Of a stretch of DNA of 64,000 bases, positions 26,570 to 35,117 are shown piece by piece. The notes below the pieces were generated by a model. The model was not told where the DNA came from, did not search any database, and worked only from the letters and a program-made list of their open reading frames with translations. The stretch's first letter is position 1; the number at the start of each line of letters is the position of its first letter. The translations under genes were made by a program, and so were the position numbers. Location: the NCBI GenBank assembly GCA_018969295.1, contig JAGWYN010000001.1, positions 186,001 through 250,000 on the forward strand. Direction: 5' to 3'. The DNA comes from Chloroflexota bacterium. Its GTDB lineage: Bacteria > Chloroflexota > Anaerolineae > Caldilineales > Caldilineaceae.

Positions 26570-26602
26570 AATAGTAGGCTCCTGCTAAGAATTCGTTGGT
26601 CC

Positions 26603-27079
26603 TCAACCTTTGGACTTTCGTCGTTTGAACAGCGTTTCAAGCGCTCGTACCAGCCAATACATCCCGAACAGGCCGGCACCGATGGCCACCCCGGCCAGCG
26701 GCGAGACCACGCTGTGGACATCTCCATGCACCTGGAGGCTTACCAGCAGCCCAGCTCGAATATTTTTGCCTTCGATCTGTCGGGCAGCGAGCACGCCCGC
26801 CTGCAGGGTTTCTGCCTGCAGGGCATTGACGGAGGCGACCCCGATCGCAACATCGCTGGCTTCGAGCGTGTTGGTTTTGACCACACCGGCGGCGGCATCC
26901 TCCATGTAGGTCGCGGAAGCCTGCACATGCTGGGCAAAAGACTCACGCAGGGAGACCTGTCCGCTTTCGACGCGCTCTACGCTGGAATTTTTGACGTCAG
27001 TGCTTTGCTTGCCCAGTTCCTGGCTTGCACGTGCTGCATACTCGTGCAGCGGGCTTTCGTGTTCGTCTTGGCTGCTCAT
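26603..27079 (-). CDS. Unrecognised small membrane-anchored protein
   Basis: A 158-residue protein I cannot place in a family. The N-terminal 100 residues are hydrophilic and rich in Ser, Ala, Glu and Gln, with a repeating helical or beta-helix-like pattern ('VKTNTLEASDVAIGVASVNALQAETLQAGV'-style strands). A single hydrophobic segment near the C-terminus ('GVAIGAGLFGMYWLV') is followed by a basic tail 'FKRRKSKG', so the protein is probably tail-anchored with its bulk in the cytoplasm. The regular turns resemble bactofilin-like or polymer-forming repeats, but that is only an impression. ATG 27079 is preferred over a TTG six codons upstream. It precedes rplY on the same strand. Confidence 0.65.
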   Translation of the reverse strand: MSSQDEHESPLHEYAARASQELGKQSTDVKNSSVERVESGQVSLRESFAQHVQASATYMEDAAAGVVKTNTLEASDVAIGVASVNALQAETLQAGVLAARQIEGKNIRAGLLVSLQVHGDVHSVVSPLAGVAIGAGLFGMYWLVRALETLFKRRKSKG

Positions 27080-27126
27080 GGCTGACCCGATCCACAAACG
27101 GTGCGCACAAAAAATGCGCGTCCCTT

Positions 27127-27155
27127 ATTATAATGAACCTGTGCAGAGCGGTCAA
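27127..27155 (-). promoter_or_regulatory. Sigma70-type promoter for the small membrane protein-rplY pair
   Basis: On the minus strand TTGACC (27155-27150) and a perfect TATAAT (27132-27127) are exactly 17 bases apart. Transcription would start near 27120, about 40 bases upstream of ATG 27079. The leader contains a short GCGCA/TGCGC stem around an A-rich loop (about 27103-27119). It is the closest match to consensus that I found in the window. Confidence 0.78.
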
Positions 27156-27381
27156 TTCGATCCCCCCTGTTGCAGCAATTCCCAATGAAAAATTGTCTCC
27201 ATCGATCGTGTCCTTCCTGCTTGACAAGGTCCAACCATTGCGCAGCAAACCCAGCCGAATCGCGGAACCAGCGATGGATGGGCAGTGCCAGGTTGTCTAC
27301 AAAGGGACCCGACCGGGCTGTCTTTCGCGGAGAGTTGATCTGTGGGTCGTCAAAAGAGTGCCAATTGTGTCTGCACGGGGC
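27156..27381. other. Intergenic stretch downstream of the GH13 gene
   Basis: About 226 bp between the end of the maltodextrin operon and the promoter of the membrane protein-rplY pair. I see no convincing gene, RNA or terminator hairpin here. Confidence 0.4.
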
Positions 27382-29223
27382 TCACCCAGAGGGCGCCTGG
27401 GCCGCCACTCTGGGGGTCATGCGGTACCAGGTGGCACTCACCGGTGCAAGTGCCACCGTGCCGGCAACCGGTGTGCCTTCCCAGTCCACCCCCTCTCCTG
27501 CTGGCAGTTCGAGCGTCTGGATCTCTGCCGACAGGTTGACAGCCAGCCAGATCCGATCGGTGGCCAGGGAGCGTTCGACCAGCCAGAGCCCGCGCGTATC
27601 GTCCAGATAGAGCGTGGCCATTGCGCCCTCTTGCAGCGCTGGGTGGCTGCGCCGCAGTTTTGTCAACCACCGGGTGTAGGCCAGCAGCATTGCATCCTGC
27701 GCCTCTCCCCACAACATTGGGTGACGCGCTTCTTCACGCCATGGACCTTTGGCCCGTGGCTGCCCCAATCCTACTTCGGTGCCGTAGTAGAGGCAGGGAG
27801 GCCCGCCCAGGCCAAAAAGCAGCGCCAGAGCCAGACGCAGGCGCCGCAGGTCGTTGCCTGCCGCCCACAAAAAACGGTTCATGTCGTGGTTGTCGATGAA
27901 GGCAGGCTGGACAAAATCCTCGCCCAGTGCAGCCCGGTTCGCCTGGATCTGGTTGGCAAACTGGCTGAGAGACAGCCCAGGCGCAGGCAGCGCACACAAC
28001 AGACGCACCGCCCGGCAGAATGCAAAATCCAGACAACCATCCAGCCGCCCTTGGTAGACCTGCAGGGCGTCGCCCGCACGGGTCACTTCCCCGATCAGCC
28101 AGCAATCCGGGCGCACCGCCCGGCACGCTGCACGAAACGCACTCCAAAAAAGCGGGCTGGGCCCGGCTGCATAGTCGAGCCGGAAGCCGTCTGCTCCCGC
28201 CATCAGCCAATGTTGCGCAGTTTCACATAAAAAATCGCGCACTGCAGGGACATCGGTCTCCAGTTGGGGCATGCTGGCTACATCAAAAAAGCAGCGGTAG
28301 CCGTGGCGGCTTCCTTCATGAAAGTGGAACCAGTTGCGGTACTCGCTGGCCGGGTCGTTGCGCGCTGCCACGAACGGGGCAAAGGCTACGCTGGTGTGGT
28401 TGGCGACAAAATCCAAGAGGACACGCAGGCCATGTGCGTGCGCCTGCGCAAACAGTTCGATCAGGTCGGCGTCGCTGCCAAAACGCGGGTCGACATGGCG
28501 ATAGTCGGTCGTGTCGTACCCATGATAGGATTCGGTCACAAAGACCGGGCTCAGCCACAGCACGTTGCAGCCCAGTTCGGCGATGTAGCCGAGCCGGTCG
28601 ATCACCCCGCGCAGTGTGCCGCCGGCAAAATGTTCGAGCTCTTCGGCGGCCAGCCAGCGGTTCTGCACACCGCTGAAGCGATCGACGAAGACGTGGTAGA
28701 CCACGGCTGCACGCGCCCACTCTGGGAGGGCGAGCTCATCTACATGGTAGCCGTACAAGGTTTGCTCCCGGACGGTGCGGTCCAGGTTCTGTTCGGTGCT
28801 CCATACCGAACAGGGCGGCTCAAAACTGCGCCAGCCTTCGATGCAGTACTGGACCAGCGTGCCGGCCGGCTGCCCCGGAAGTTCTCCTTCCCACAGCCGC
28901 ACATAGTCCCAGACCAACGGTTCCCAGCGCACACCGCAGGGAAGCAGCTGCACTGCGTTCCCCTGCACGGCGACGCCCTGGCTGCCAGCTGGCCGTGTCC
29001 CATCGCAGGTGACATAGGCGGTCAGTCGGTCGACTGCAAGCTCGGGCCCGACCTGCACGGTGATCCGCACCGGCTGATGGGGTCTCGGATCGGCCGGCTG
29101 CAGCGCATGCCGATGGCGGATCCCGGCACAGGAGGCCCGTTCTGTTTCCAGAAGCTGCGGGTCGTCCTGTTCGATGCCCCCGAAGACGAAGTCGGCCAGC
29201 GCTGTGGTTGCGACAGCCATCAT
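27382..29223 (-). CDS. GH13 alpha-amylase family enzyme (cyclomaltodextrinase/neopullulanase-like)
   Basis: A 613-residue glycoside hydrolase. An N-terminal beta domain (about 1-165) of CBM34/DUF-like type precedes the GH13 barrel. Conserved regions are 'LLDFVANHTS' (region I), 'GADGFRLDYA' with the nucleophile Asp (II), 'CWLIGEVTRAG' with the acid Glu (III) and 'FIDNHDMNRF' (IV). 'AVVYHVFVDRFSG' marks the barrel start. With no signal peptide, it would cleave maltodextrins after import, as in cyclomaltodextrinases or maltogenic amylases. It is the last gene of an operon with a binding protein and two permeases, and overlaps the MalG-like stop by four bases. Two ATG codons are in tandem at 29223 and 29220. 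Confidence 0.88.
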   Translation of the reverse strand: MMAVATTALADFVFGGIEQDDPQLLETERASCAGIRHRHALQPADPRPHQPVRITVQVGPELAVDRLTAYVTCDGTRPAGSQGVAVQGNAVQLLPCGVRWEPLVWDYVRLWEGELPGQPAGTLVQYCIEGWRSFEPPCSVWSTEQNLDRTVREQTLYGYHVDELALPEWARAAVVYHVFVDRFSGVQNRWLAAEELEHFAGGTLRGVIDRLGYIAELGCNVLWLSPVFVTESYHGYDTTDYRHVDPRFGSDADLIELFAQAHAHGLRVLLDFVANHTSVAFAPFVAARNDPASEYRNWFHFHEGSRHGYRCFFDVASMPQLETDVPAVRDFLCETAQHWLMAGADGFRLDYAAGPSPLFWSAFRAACRAVRPDCWLIGEVTRAGDALQVYQGRLDGCLDFAFCRAVRLLCALPAPGLSLSQFANQIQANRAALGEDFVQPAFIDNHDMNRFLWAAGNDLRRLRLALALLFGLGGPPCLYYGTEVGLGQPRAKGPWREEARHPMLWGEAQDAMLLAYTRWLTKLRRSHPALQEGAMATLYLDDTRGLWLVERSLATDRIWLAVNLSAEIQTLELPAGEGVDWEGTPVAGTVALAPVSATWYRMTPRVAAQAPSG

Positions 29224-30110
29224 CCTTTCACCGACCCGGCGGTCAGCCCGCCGACCAGATAGCGCTGCAGGGCAAGGAAGACCGCCACGATCGGGACAGC
29301 CCCGATCAGCGCGCCGGCGGCAAAGATCCCCCAGCGGTTGGCGAACTGGTCGCTGATGAACAGGCTCAACCCCACTGCCAGCGTGTAGTTTTCCAGGCTG
29401 GTCAGCATCACACGCGCCAGCACAAATTCCGAGTAGGTGCCGATGAAGATCAACAGGCCGATCACCGCCAAAATCGGGCGCACCAGGGGCAGAATCACCA
29501 GCCAGAACGTCTGCCAGTGCGAGGCCCCGTCGATCGTCGCAGCCTCATCCAGGTCGCGCGGGATCGAATCAAAATAGCCTTTGGCCAGCCAGGTGTTGAC
29601 TCCCAGAATGCCTCCCAGGTAGAGCAGGATCAGCCCGCCGTAGGTGTTGAGGCCGAGCTGCGGGATATAGACGCCCAGCTGTTGTAAGATCAAAAACAGG
29701 GCCACCATGTTCAAAAAATTGGGAAACACCTGGATCAGCAGGACCGTCTGCAGCAGCGAACGCCGGCCGCGAAAGCGAAAACGCGAGAACGCATAGGCCG
29801 CTGTCGCCGTGAAGAGCACCCCGAAGGTGGTGGTGACCGAGGCGATCAACAGCGAGTTGAGCATCCAGCGCTGAAAGGGGAACAGGTTGCTGTCCAGCAG
29901 CTTGCCATAGTTGGCAAAGCTGGGGTTCTCTGGGATCAACCTCTGGTTGACGAGTGAGTTGCTTGGGTTGATCGAAGCTGAAAAGATCCAGATGACCGGA
30001 AAGAGCGCAAAGACCAGCATGACCAGCGCCAACGCGATGCGAAACAGCAGCATCAGCTGGCGGCGCCGCGACAACGACCCCAGCGGGCGGCCCGCAGTGA
30101 CCCTAGACAT
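29220..30110 (-). CDS. malG: Maltose/maltodextrin ABC transporter permease, MalG type
   Basis: A 296-residue permease with six predicted transmembrane helices. The cytoplasmic EAA loop reads 'DLDEAATIDGASHWQTFWLVILPLVRP', which contacts the ATPase. The N-terminal helix is 'IALALVMLVFALFPVIWIFSASI', and a MalG-like C-terminus ends 'FLALQRYLVGGLTAGSVKG'. It pairs with the MalF-like protein upstream, whose gene it overlaps by 8 bp. Within this operon a binding protein, two permeases and GH13 are present but no ATP-binding subunit, so a MalK/MsmK-type ATPase encoded elsewhere must serve it. Confidence 0.92.
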   Translation of the reverse strand: MSRVTAGRPLGSLSRRRQLMLLFRIALALVMLVFALFPVIWIFSASINPSNSLVNQRLIPENPSFANYGKLLDSNLFPFQRWMLNSLLIASVTTTFGVLFTATAAYAFSRFRFRGRRSLLQTVLLIQVFPNFLNMVALFLILQQLGVYIPQLGLNTYGGLILLYLGGILGVNTWLAKGYFDSIPRDLDEAATIDGASHWQTFWLVILPLVRPILAVIGLLIFIGTYSEFVLARVMLTSLENYTLAVGLSLFISDQFANRWGIFAAGALIGAVPIVAVFLALQRYLVGGLTAGSVKG

Positions 30111-31680
30111 TTTCGGAGCGCTCCTCGAGCATATTGGTGTAGCGGAACTGGAAGTAGGTGATCACTACCAGGATCAGAAAGATCGCCACTGTGATCGCAG
30201 CGGCATAGCCCAGATCCGCGCCGCGCCCGCTGCTGAAGGCGATCCGGTAGGTGTAGGTCACCAGAATATCGGTGTGACCCACAGGCGAGATCGTGCCGCT
30301 GATCGGCGGGCCACCTTTGTTGAACAGGTCGATCACAACAAAGTTGTTGAAATTGTAGGCAAACGAGGCCACCAGCAGCGGGCCCATCGTGATCATCAAC
30401 AGCGGCAGCGTGATCGTCCAAAACGCCTGCACCGGGCTGGCCCCGTCGATCTCGGCCGCCTCGTACACGTCTGCCGGCAGCGACTGCAGCGCGCCGGTTG
30501 CAATCACAAACATATAGGGAAAGCCCAGCCAGAGCTGGATCAACAGCACCCCGACTTTGGCCCAGTAGGGGTTGCTGAACCAGGGGGGGGCAGCTCCGAA
30601 CCAGTCGGCCAGCATCCCGCTCACCACCCCATACTGGGGGTTGAGCAGGCCCACCCAGATCGGCACGCTGATAAACGCCGGAATGGCGTAGGGGATGAGC
30701 AGCAGCGAGCGCAGCGGCCGACGCAGCGGCATCTCGGGCACATCGAACATCACCGCCAGGAACAGACCCAGTGCAAAGGTGATCAGCACGCTCAGCGCAG
30801 CAAAGAGAATTGTCCACAAAAAGACGCTGACAAAGGGGCCGCGCAGCGCTGGGGTGGTCAGCAGCCGGTTGAAGTTGTCCAGCCCGATCGCTACCCGAAA
30901 GCCGGGGCGCAGCGTCGAGCCATCTTCAGCGGTGAAGGTGCCCTCGACCGGCCGATAGTGCCGACCCTCCGCCCGGTCGATCAGGAGATCCTGGCTGCTG
31001 TCGTAGCTGTAGCGCTGTTGGTACTGTGCGGCCACCCCGATCTGCCGTTCGCTCACCCGGAAAAGATCGGGGGGGCTCCCAAATTCCAGGGCCACCAGGT
31101 TCTGGGTGTGGCGCAGCCGCTCTGCCTTGGAGAGTTGGCGATAGCCGTCGATCTCCGGCGGCGGCTCCCCTTCGGCCGCCACCACGGCCTCCCCTGGCCG
31201 GGCGATGTACGTGGCCCCCAGGTCTGCCGAATGCAGCCAGAGCAGGTATTGGTTGTCGGCCGAGACATAGGCGGTCCAGGCGAAGACAGGGGCCCCTTCG
31301 GGCAGATAGACCTGTTTTTCCAGCTGTTGGATCGCCACCTGTTTGGTCAGCAGATGGCCGTCCCCGTAGTTGGTGAACGCTGTGTACAGGGTGGAGAAGA
31401 CGGGGTAAACGACGAGCACCCCCAACAGCGCCAGGCTGGGGGCAATCCATTGGAGCGGCGAGAGCTGGGGGCGCAGAAAGATCAGGTTGAGGAGCAGTGT
31501 GACCACGCTGATAGCGATCGCCAATGCATAGGCGCCATCGCGCAGCAGGCCAGAGAGCAGCCAGATGACCCCCACATCCAGCAGCGCCAGGGGCACAGCG
31601 CGAAGAAGCAGGGCGAGGGGAGGATAGACAGAAGGACGGGGGGGAGCTTTGGCTCCCCCCACACGCAGTGAAGTACGCAT
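30103..31680 (-). CDS. malF: Maltose/maltodextrin ABC transporter permease, MalF type
   Basis: A 525-residue permease. Three N-terminal hydrophobic segments lie within about residues 15-100, followed by a large extracytoplasmic P2-like loop (about 105-280, with 'QYLLWLHSADLG' and 'YRQLSKAERLRHTQNL'). Five further helices carry the EAA loop 'VYEAAEIDGASPVQAFWTITLPLL'. The enlarged loop is typical of MalF and contacts the binding protein. ATG 31680 overlaps the binding-protein stop (ATGA); a TTG one codon earlier is in frame. A 9-bp stem-loop lies 20 bases inside the coding region and may modulate expression relative to malE. Confidence 0.92.
   Translation of the reverse strand: MRTSLRVGGAKAPPRPSVYPPLALLLRAVPLALLDVGVIWLLSGLLRDGAYALAIAISVVTLLLNLIFLRPQLSPLQWIAPSLALLGVLVVYPVFSTLYTAFTNYGDGHLLTKQVAIQQLEKQVYLPEGAPVFAWTAYVSADNQYLLWLHSADLGATYIARPGEAVVAAEGEPPPEIDGYRQLSKAERLRHTQNLVALEFGSPPDLFRVSERQIGVAAQYQQRYSYDSSQDLLIDRAEGRHYRPVEGTFTAEDGSTLRPGFRVAIGLDNFNRLLTTPALRGPFVSVFLWTILFAALSVLITFALGLFLAVMFDVPEMPLRRPLRSLLLIPYAIPAFISVPIWVGLLNPQYGVVSGMLADWFGAAPPWFSNPYWAKVGVLLIQLWLGFPYMFVIATGALQSLPADVYEAAEIDGASPVQAFWTITLPLLMITMGPLLVASFAYNFNNFVVIDLFNKGGPPISGTISPVGHTDILVTYTYRIAFSSGRGADLGYAAAITVAIFLILVVITYFQFRYTNMLEERSENV
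31639..31660 (-). promoter_or_regulatory. Stem-loop at the malE-malF junction, inside malF codons about 7-14
   Basis: On the minus strand GGGGGGAGC (31660-31652) and GCTCCCCCC (31647-31639) form a 9-bp GC-rich stem with a 4-base loop. It begins 20 bases after the malF start. Such a structure could slow malF translation or protect the upstream binding-protein mRNA, so that the binding protein exceeds the permeases. Confidence 0.6.
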
Positions 31681-32984
31681 CAATTTCCGGCGATAGCTGC
31701 CCGGATCTGTTCAGCGGCGTTGCTGAAGGCGGCGTCGGGTGCCTCGCTCTGCTGGCTGACCAGAACGACTGCGTCGCCCCAGGCTGCCCAGACCGCCGAC
31801 ATTTCAGGGATGGCCGGCATGGCCAGGCCGTTGGCGCCAGCCGCAGCAAAGGCGGCCAGATCCGAGTCGGCGATCGCTTCCCGCACCGGCAGGAAGGCCG
31901 ACGGCCGCGGGTCTGCGTCGAAGATGGCCTGCATGGCCTCCTGCGTGGCCACGAATTCCTGCAAGAACGTCTGGGCCAGCAGCTGGTCGTTGCTGAAGGC
32001 GCTGATCATGAACCCTTGCACACCCAGGAACGGCTGGGCTTCCTGGACTTCGCCCGGGATATTGGCCACCGCGTAGGGGACGCCCGACTCACGGATGCGC
32101 GGCAGGGCCCACGGCCCGGTGATCATCATCGCTGCGTCGCCGTTCTCGAAGGCAGCGTGCATGATGTCGTAGTCGACCGCGGAACCGGCCTTGAGATGGC
32201 CCGCCTTGTACATCTCATCCAGCCAGGTGATCGCTGCGATCGAACCTTCGCTGTCGATCCCCACATCGCTGGGGTCGTATCCGGTCTCGGTCAGCCCAAA
32301 GACATAGCCGCCAAAGGCTGTCTGGATCGGGAAGAAATGGTAGGGATCCCCTTCCTGGCGGATGAAGGCCTGGCTGACCACGCCGGCGCTTTCCAGCTCT
32401 GCTGCCAGCGCCGTCAGCTCGCTCCAGGTGGCCGGAACGGTTTCGACGAGCTCTGGGTTGTAGACGAACGCAACGTTTTCGGTCGCATAGGGCAGGCCGT
32501 AGAGCGCGCCGTCGTATGCGAACGCCTGGACTGCTGCCGGCAGGAACTGGTCGGCGGCGGCGCCCAGCTCGATCTCGGCCAGCAGACCATTTTCGACCAG
32601 TTCGCCCAGCCAGTCGTGGGCACCGATCACGATATCGGGCCCTTCGCCCGCAGGGCCTGCCACCTTGAGGTCGTCGCGGATGTCGCCGAACCCTTTCTCG
32701 ACCACCACGACTGGAATGCCGTACTCTGCTTCAAACTGGGTCCCCAGGTCGCTGAGCACCGGAGCGCGGGTGTTGTCCGCCCAGATGGTCAGGACATTGG
32801 GCGCGTCAAGCACGACAGCCTCTTCGGCGGGTGGCTCGGTCGGTGCAGCCTCTGCAGCCGCAGCGTCCTCTGCCGGGGCTTCCGCCGCAGGGGCAGCCGG
32901 CGCTGCGACGGGCACCGCGCAGGCAGACAGCACCGCCGCAGCCACCATCAGCAACACCAACAAAAGCATTCGCTTGTTGTGCAT
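31680..32984 (-). CDS. malE: Maltose/maltodextrin ABC transporter substrate-binding lipoprotein
   Basis: A 434-residue lipoprotein. The signal peptide ends in a lipobox (LSAC, Cys near residue 18) and is followed by an Ala/Pro/Glu-rich tether of about 40 residues. The rest is a solute-binding protein of the MalE type: 'LTIWADNTRAPVLSDLGTQFEAEYGIPV', 'GPDIVIGAHDWLGELVENGLLAEI', 'ALYGLPYATENVAFVYNPELV' in outline, and 'DAAMMITGPWALPRI'. It would capture maltodextrins and deliver them to the MalF/MalG-like permeases encoded downstream. ATG 32984 has AGGAGA 7 bases upstream. The open frame extends about 97 codons further, but that stretch has no protein-like features. Confidence 0.92.
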   Translation of the reverse strand: MHNKRMLLLVLLMVAAAVLSACAVPVAAPAAPAAEAPAEDAAAAEAAPTEPPAEEAVVLDAPNVLTIWADNTRAPVLSDLGTQFEAEYGIPVVVVEKGFGDIRDDLKVAGPAGEGPDIVIGAHDWLGELVENGLLAEIELGAAADQFLPAAVQAFAYDGALYGLPYATENVAFVYNPELVETVPATWSELTALAAELESAGVVSQAFIRQEGDPYHFFPIQTAFGGYVFGLTETGYDPSDVGIDSEGSIAAITWLDEMYKAGHLKAGSAVDYDIMHAAFENGDAAMMITGPWALPRIRESGVPYAVANIPGEVQEAQPFLGVQGFMISAFSNDQLLAQTFLQEFVATQEAMQAIFDADPRPSAFLPVREAIADSDLAAFAAAGANGLAMPAIPEMSAVWAAWGDAVVLVSQQSEAPDAAFSNAAEQIRAAIAGN

Positions 32985-33194
32985 ACTACTCTCCTTTTGT
33001 ACGTTCTTGTCATCTCGAACAGAACCAGACGTTGTTATCTGCGAACCCCAGGCTTCGCCGAGGTGTGCATTCGCTTGCAACATGCCAGGGTCAGCTGTCT
33101 GCCGTGCGCGTACTCGAGTCCCAGAGAGGAGATGTCCGCTCGATGCATGGCACTGCCTGGAGAAAAGAATTTTGATAGATAATTCTAAAAGGTT

Positions 33195-33224
33195 TTGAGC
33201 AGGTTTGCAAACCAAAGGTAGAAT
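33195..33224 (+). promoter_or_regulatory. Candidate promoter for the VTT gene; transcript probably leaderless
   Basis: TTGAGC (33195-33200) and TAGAAT (33219-33224) are 18 bases apart. The -10 box is followed by six bases and then ATG 33231, where transcription would start. No ribosome site precedes the ATG, which fits a leaderless mRNA. Confidence 0.6.
33202..33213. promoter_or_regulatory. 12-bp palindrome between the -35 and -10 of the VTT promoter
   Basis: GGTTTGCAAACC is a perfect 12-bp palindrome located in the spacer of the proposed promoter, in the divergent region between the maltodextrin operon and the VTT gene. Its size and position suit a repressor operator, for instance of the LacI type, but no regulator is encoded nearby. 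Confidence 0.5.
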
Positions 33225-33230
33225 GAAACC

Positions 33231-33953
33231 ATGAACACATTCGCAGATCGTTGCAAGAGAAGATGGAAGCGGCACAGGCGGGCAGCGGTGGTGCTTGGGG
33301 TGTGGGCAGCGGTGGCAGCCTCCCTCTGGGGGGGGATGCAGGTCCGCTCACTCACCCTTGGCGAGTTGTGGCTGAGTGGGGTTGCCTGGGCGAGCAGCAA
33401 TCCGGTGGCTCCGCTCCTCTATATCCTCGCCTATGCGGTGCGTCCGTTGCTGCTGCTCTCGTCAATCCTGTTGACAGTGAGCGGTGGTTTCCTGTTCGGT
33501 GCTGGGTGGGGTGCTTTTTACACGGTGATTGGCGCCAATCTTTCCGCCACCGTCGCTTTTTGGGTGGGGCGCTCGTTCGGACAGGCCATTCTGTCGGAAA
33601 AAGGGGCGAGCGGTCTGATCCAGGAGTATGCCCAGCGTATGCGTCAGGAAAGCTTTGAGACGGTGTTGGTCATGCGTTTTTTGTTTTTGCCCTATGATCT
33701 AGTCAACTACCTGGCAGGGTTGCTGCGGATCCGCTATGCACCGTTTTTGTGGGCTACGCTCCTGGGTTCGCTGCCTGGAACGGTTGCGTTTGTGCTGGTC
33801 GGGGCCGCTTTGGACCCTGACCAGCTCTCTGCACTGTTGTTGACCGGCCAGCCTCCTCAGCTGGACTGGCGGCTGCTTGTCGGTTCGTTGGCGATGCTGG
33901 CTGTCAGTTTTTGCCTCTCACGCTTTCTGAAAAGCCGAAAGCGGGCGGCCTGA
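33231..33953 (+). CDS. VTT-domain (TVP38/TMEM64, DedA-related) membrane protein
   Basis: A 240-residue membrane protein with a basic N-terminus and about six hydrophobic segments. The VTT (SNARE-associated) signature region reads 'LTVSGGFLFGAGWGAFYTVIGANLSATVAFWVGRSFG', followed by 'VMRFLFLPYDLVNYLAGLLRIRYAPFLWATLLGSLPGTVAFVLVG'-type text in overview. Members are thought to act as lipid scramblases or transporters in envelope homeostasis. The C-terminus is a short basic tail. ATG 33231 lies six bases after a -10-like box with no ribosome site. It is divergent from the maltodextrin operon and convergent with galE. Confidence 0.85.
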   Translation: MNTFADRCKRRWKRHRRAAVVLGVWAAVAASLWGGMQVRSLTLGELWLSGVAWASSNPVAPLLYILAYAVRPLLLLSSILLTVSGGFLFGAGWGAFYTVIGANLSATVAFWVGRSFGQAILSEKGASGLIQEYAQRMRQESFETVLVMRFLFLPYDLVNYLAGLLRIRYAPFLWATLLGSLPGTVAFVLVGAALDPDQLSALLLTGQPPQLDWRLLVGSLAMLAVSFCLSRFLKSRKRAA

Positions 33954-33969
33954 GCCCGGCATAGCCTGC

Positions 33970-34947
33970 CTACTCGGCATAGCCGTGCGGGTGGCTGAGA
34001 TGCCATTGCCAGGCTGTTTCCAGGATGGTCTGCAGGTCAGGATAGCGGGGTTCCCAGCCCAGTTCCCGTCGAATTTTGGCGCTGCTGGCGACCAGGACAG
34101 CGGGGTCGCCGGGGCGGCGGGCGACGATCCGGGTGGGAATCGGGTGGCCGGTCACGGCGCGCGCCTTTTCCACCACATCGCGCACGCTGAAGCCGTGCCC
34201 GTTGCCCAGGTTGTAGGTGCGGCTGCCCTTTTCCAAGGCGTGCAAGGCCAGGATATGTGCCTGTGCCAGGTCGATGACATGGACATAATCGCGCACGCAG
34301 GTCCCATCTGGGGTCGGATAGTCGTCGCCGAAGATGGTAAATTCCTGGCGCTGGCCGAGGGCCACCTGGAGAATCAGCGGAATGATATGGGTTTCTGGAT
34401 CGTGGTGTTCGCCGCGTTCTGCGGAGGCACCGCAGGCGTTGAAATAGCGCAGGCAGGCGTAGCGCAGCCCCTGGGTGCGATCCAGCCAGGCGAGCAGCCG
34501 TTCCAGGATGTACTTGGATTCGCCGTAGGGGCTGCCTGGCACGATCCGTTCGGTCTCGTCGATCGGCATGCGTTCGGGCTGGTCAAAAAGATTGGCGGTG
34601 GAAGAAAGGAGAAAGCGTTTGACCCCATGTTCCAGCGCACTTTGGAGCAGATTGAGCCCATTGGTGAGATTGTCTGCCAGGTAGAGAAACGGTTTTTGCA
34701 TGGATTCGCCGACCAGGGTGTGCGAGGCGAAGTGCATGATGGCCTCTGGCCGGTGCGCGGACAGGGCGGCGTCGATGGCGCTCCGGTCTTTGAGATCGCC
34801 TTGGACAAAGGTGGCTTCTGGGTGGACGGCGGAGCGGTGGCCCTGGTACAGGTTGTCGAAGACCACGACCTGATCCCCTGCCAGGATCAGCTGTTCGACT
34901 GTGATGCTGCCGATGTAGCCAGCGCCTCCAGTGACCAATACCTTCAT
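33970..34947 (-). CDS. galE: UDP-glucose 4-epimerase
   Basis: A 325-residue extended SDR of the GalE family. The NAD motif is 'VLVTGGAGYIGSITVEQL', the catalytic Tyr-Lys is 'YGESKYILE' and the substrate region includes 'LRYFNACGAS' and 'RDYVHVIDLAQAH'. The Ser motif reads 'SSTANLFD' in place of the common SSTAAVYG; Ser and Thr are kept. It interconverts UDP-glucose and UDP-galactose for galactose use or envelope sugars. Length is standard. A promoter is proposed at 35045-35073. The gene is convergent with the VTT gene and lies 170 bp downstream of the sugar permease gene. Confidence 0.93.
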   Translation of the reverse strand: MKVLVTGGAGYIGSITVEQLILAGDQVVVFDNLYQGHRSAVHPEATFVQGDLKDRSAIDAALSAHRPEAIMHFASHTLVGESMQKPFLYLADNLTNGLNLLQSALEHGVKRFLLSSTANLFDQPERMPIDETERIVPGSPYGESKYILERLLAWLDRTQGLRYACLRYFNACGASAERGEHHDPETHIIPLILQVALGQRQEFTIFGDDYPTPDGTCVRDYVHVIDLAQAHILALHALEKGSRTYNLGNGHGFSVRDVVEKARAVTGHPIPTRIVARRPGDPAVLVASSAKIRRELGWEPRYPDLQTILETAWQWHLSHPHGYAE

Positions 34948-35044
34948 GGCGTACGCTCCCCCTTCTGCGCTGCTCGCTGTAGGGCGGCAGCAGATGAAAT
35001 GATGGTGGCGCCGGGTTTTTCAACGCGGACGCTGTTTCTCAATC

Positions 35045-35073
35045 AGTGTAGCGGACCTCGCCTCGACGCCCAA
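35045..35073 (-). promoter_or_regulatory. Candidate promoter for galE
   Basis: On the minus strand TTGGGC (35073-35068) and TACACT (35050-35045) are 17 bases apart, about 100 bases before the galE start. The match is moderate, and readthrough from the permease gene is also possible. Confidence 0.42.
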
Positions 35074-35117
35074 ACTTTGTCGGTCTCGAGGTATGCTTCG
35101 TGGCGGGCGCAGCCGGC

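Noticed and set aside
32985..33275. N-terminal extension of the maltodextrin-binding protein
   Set aside because: It has no signal-peptide or domain features, and the lipoprotein signal with AGGAGA starts at 32984.
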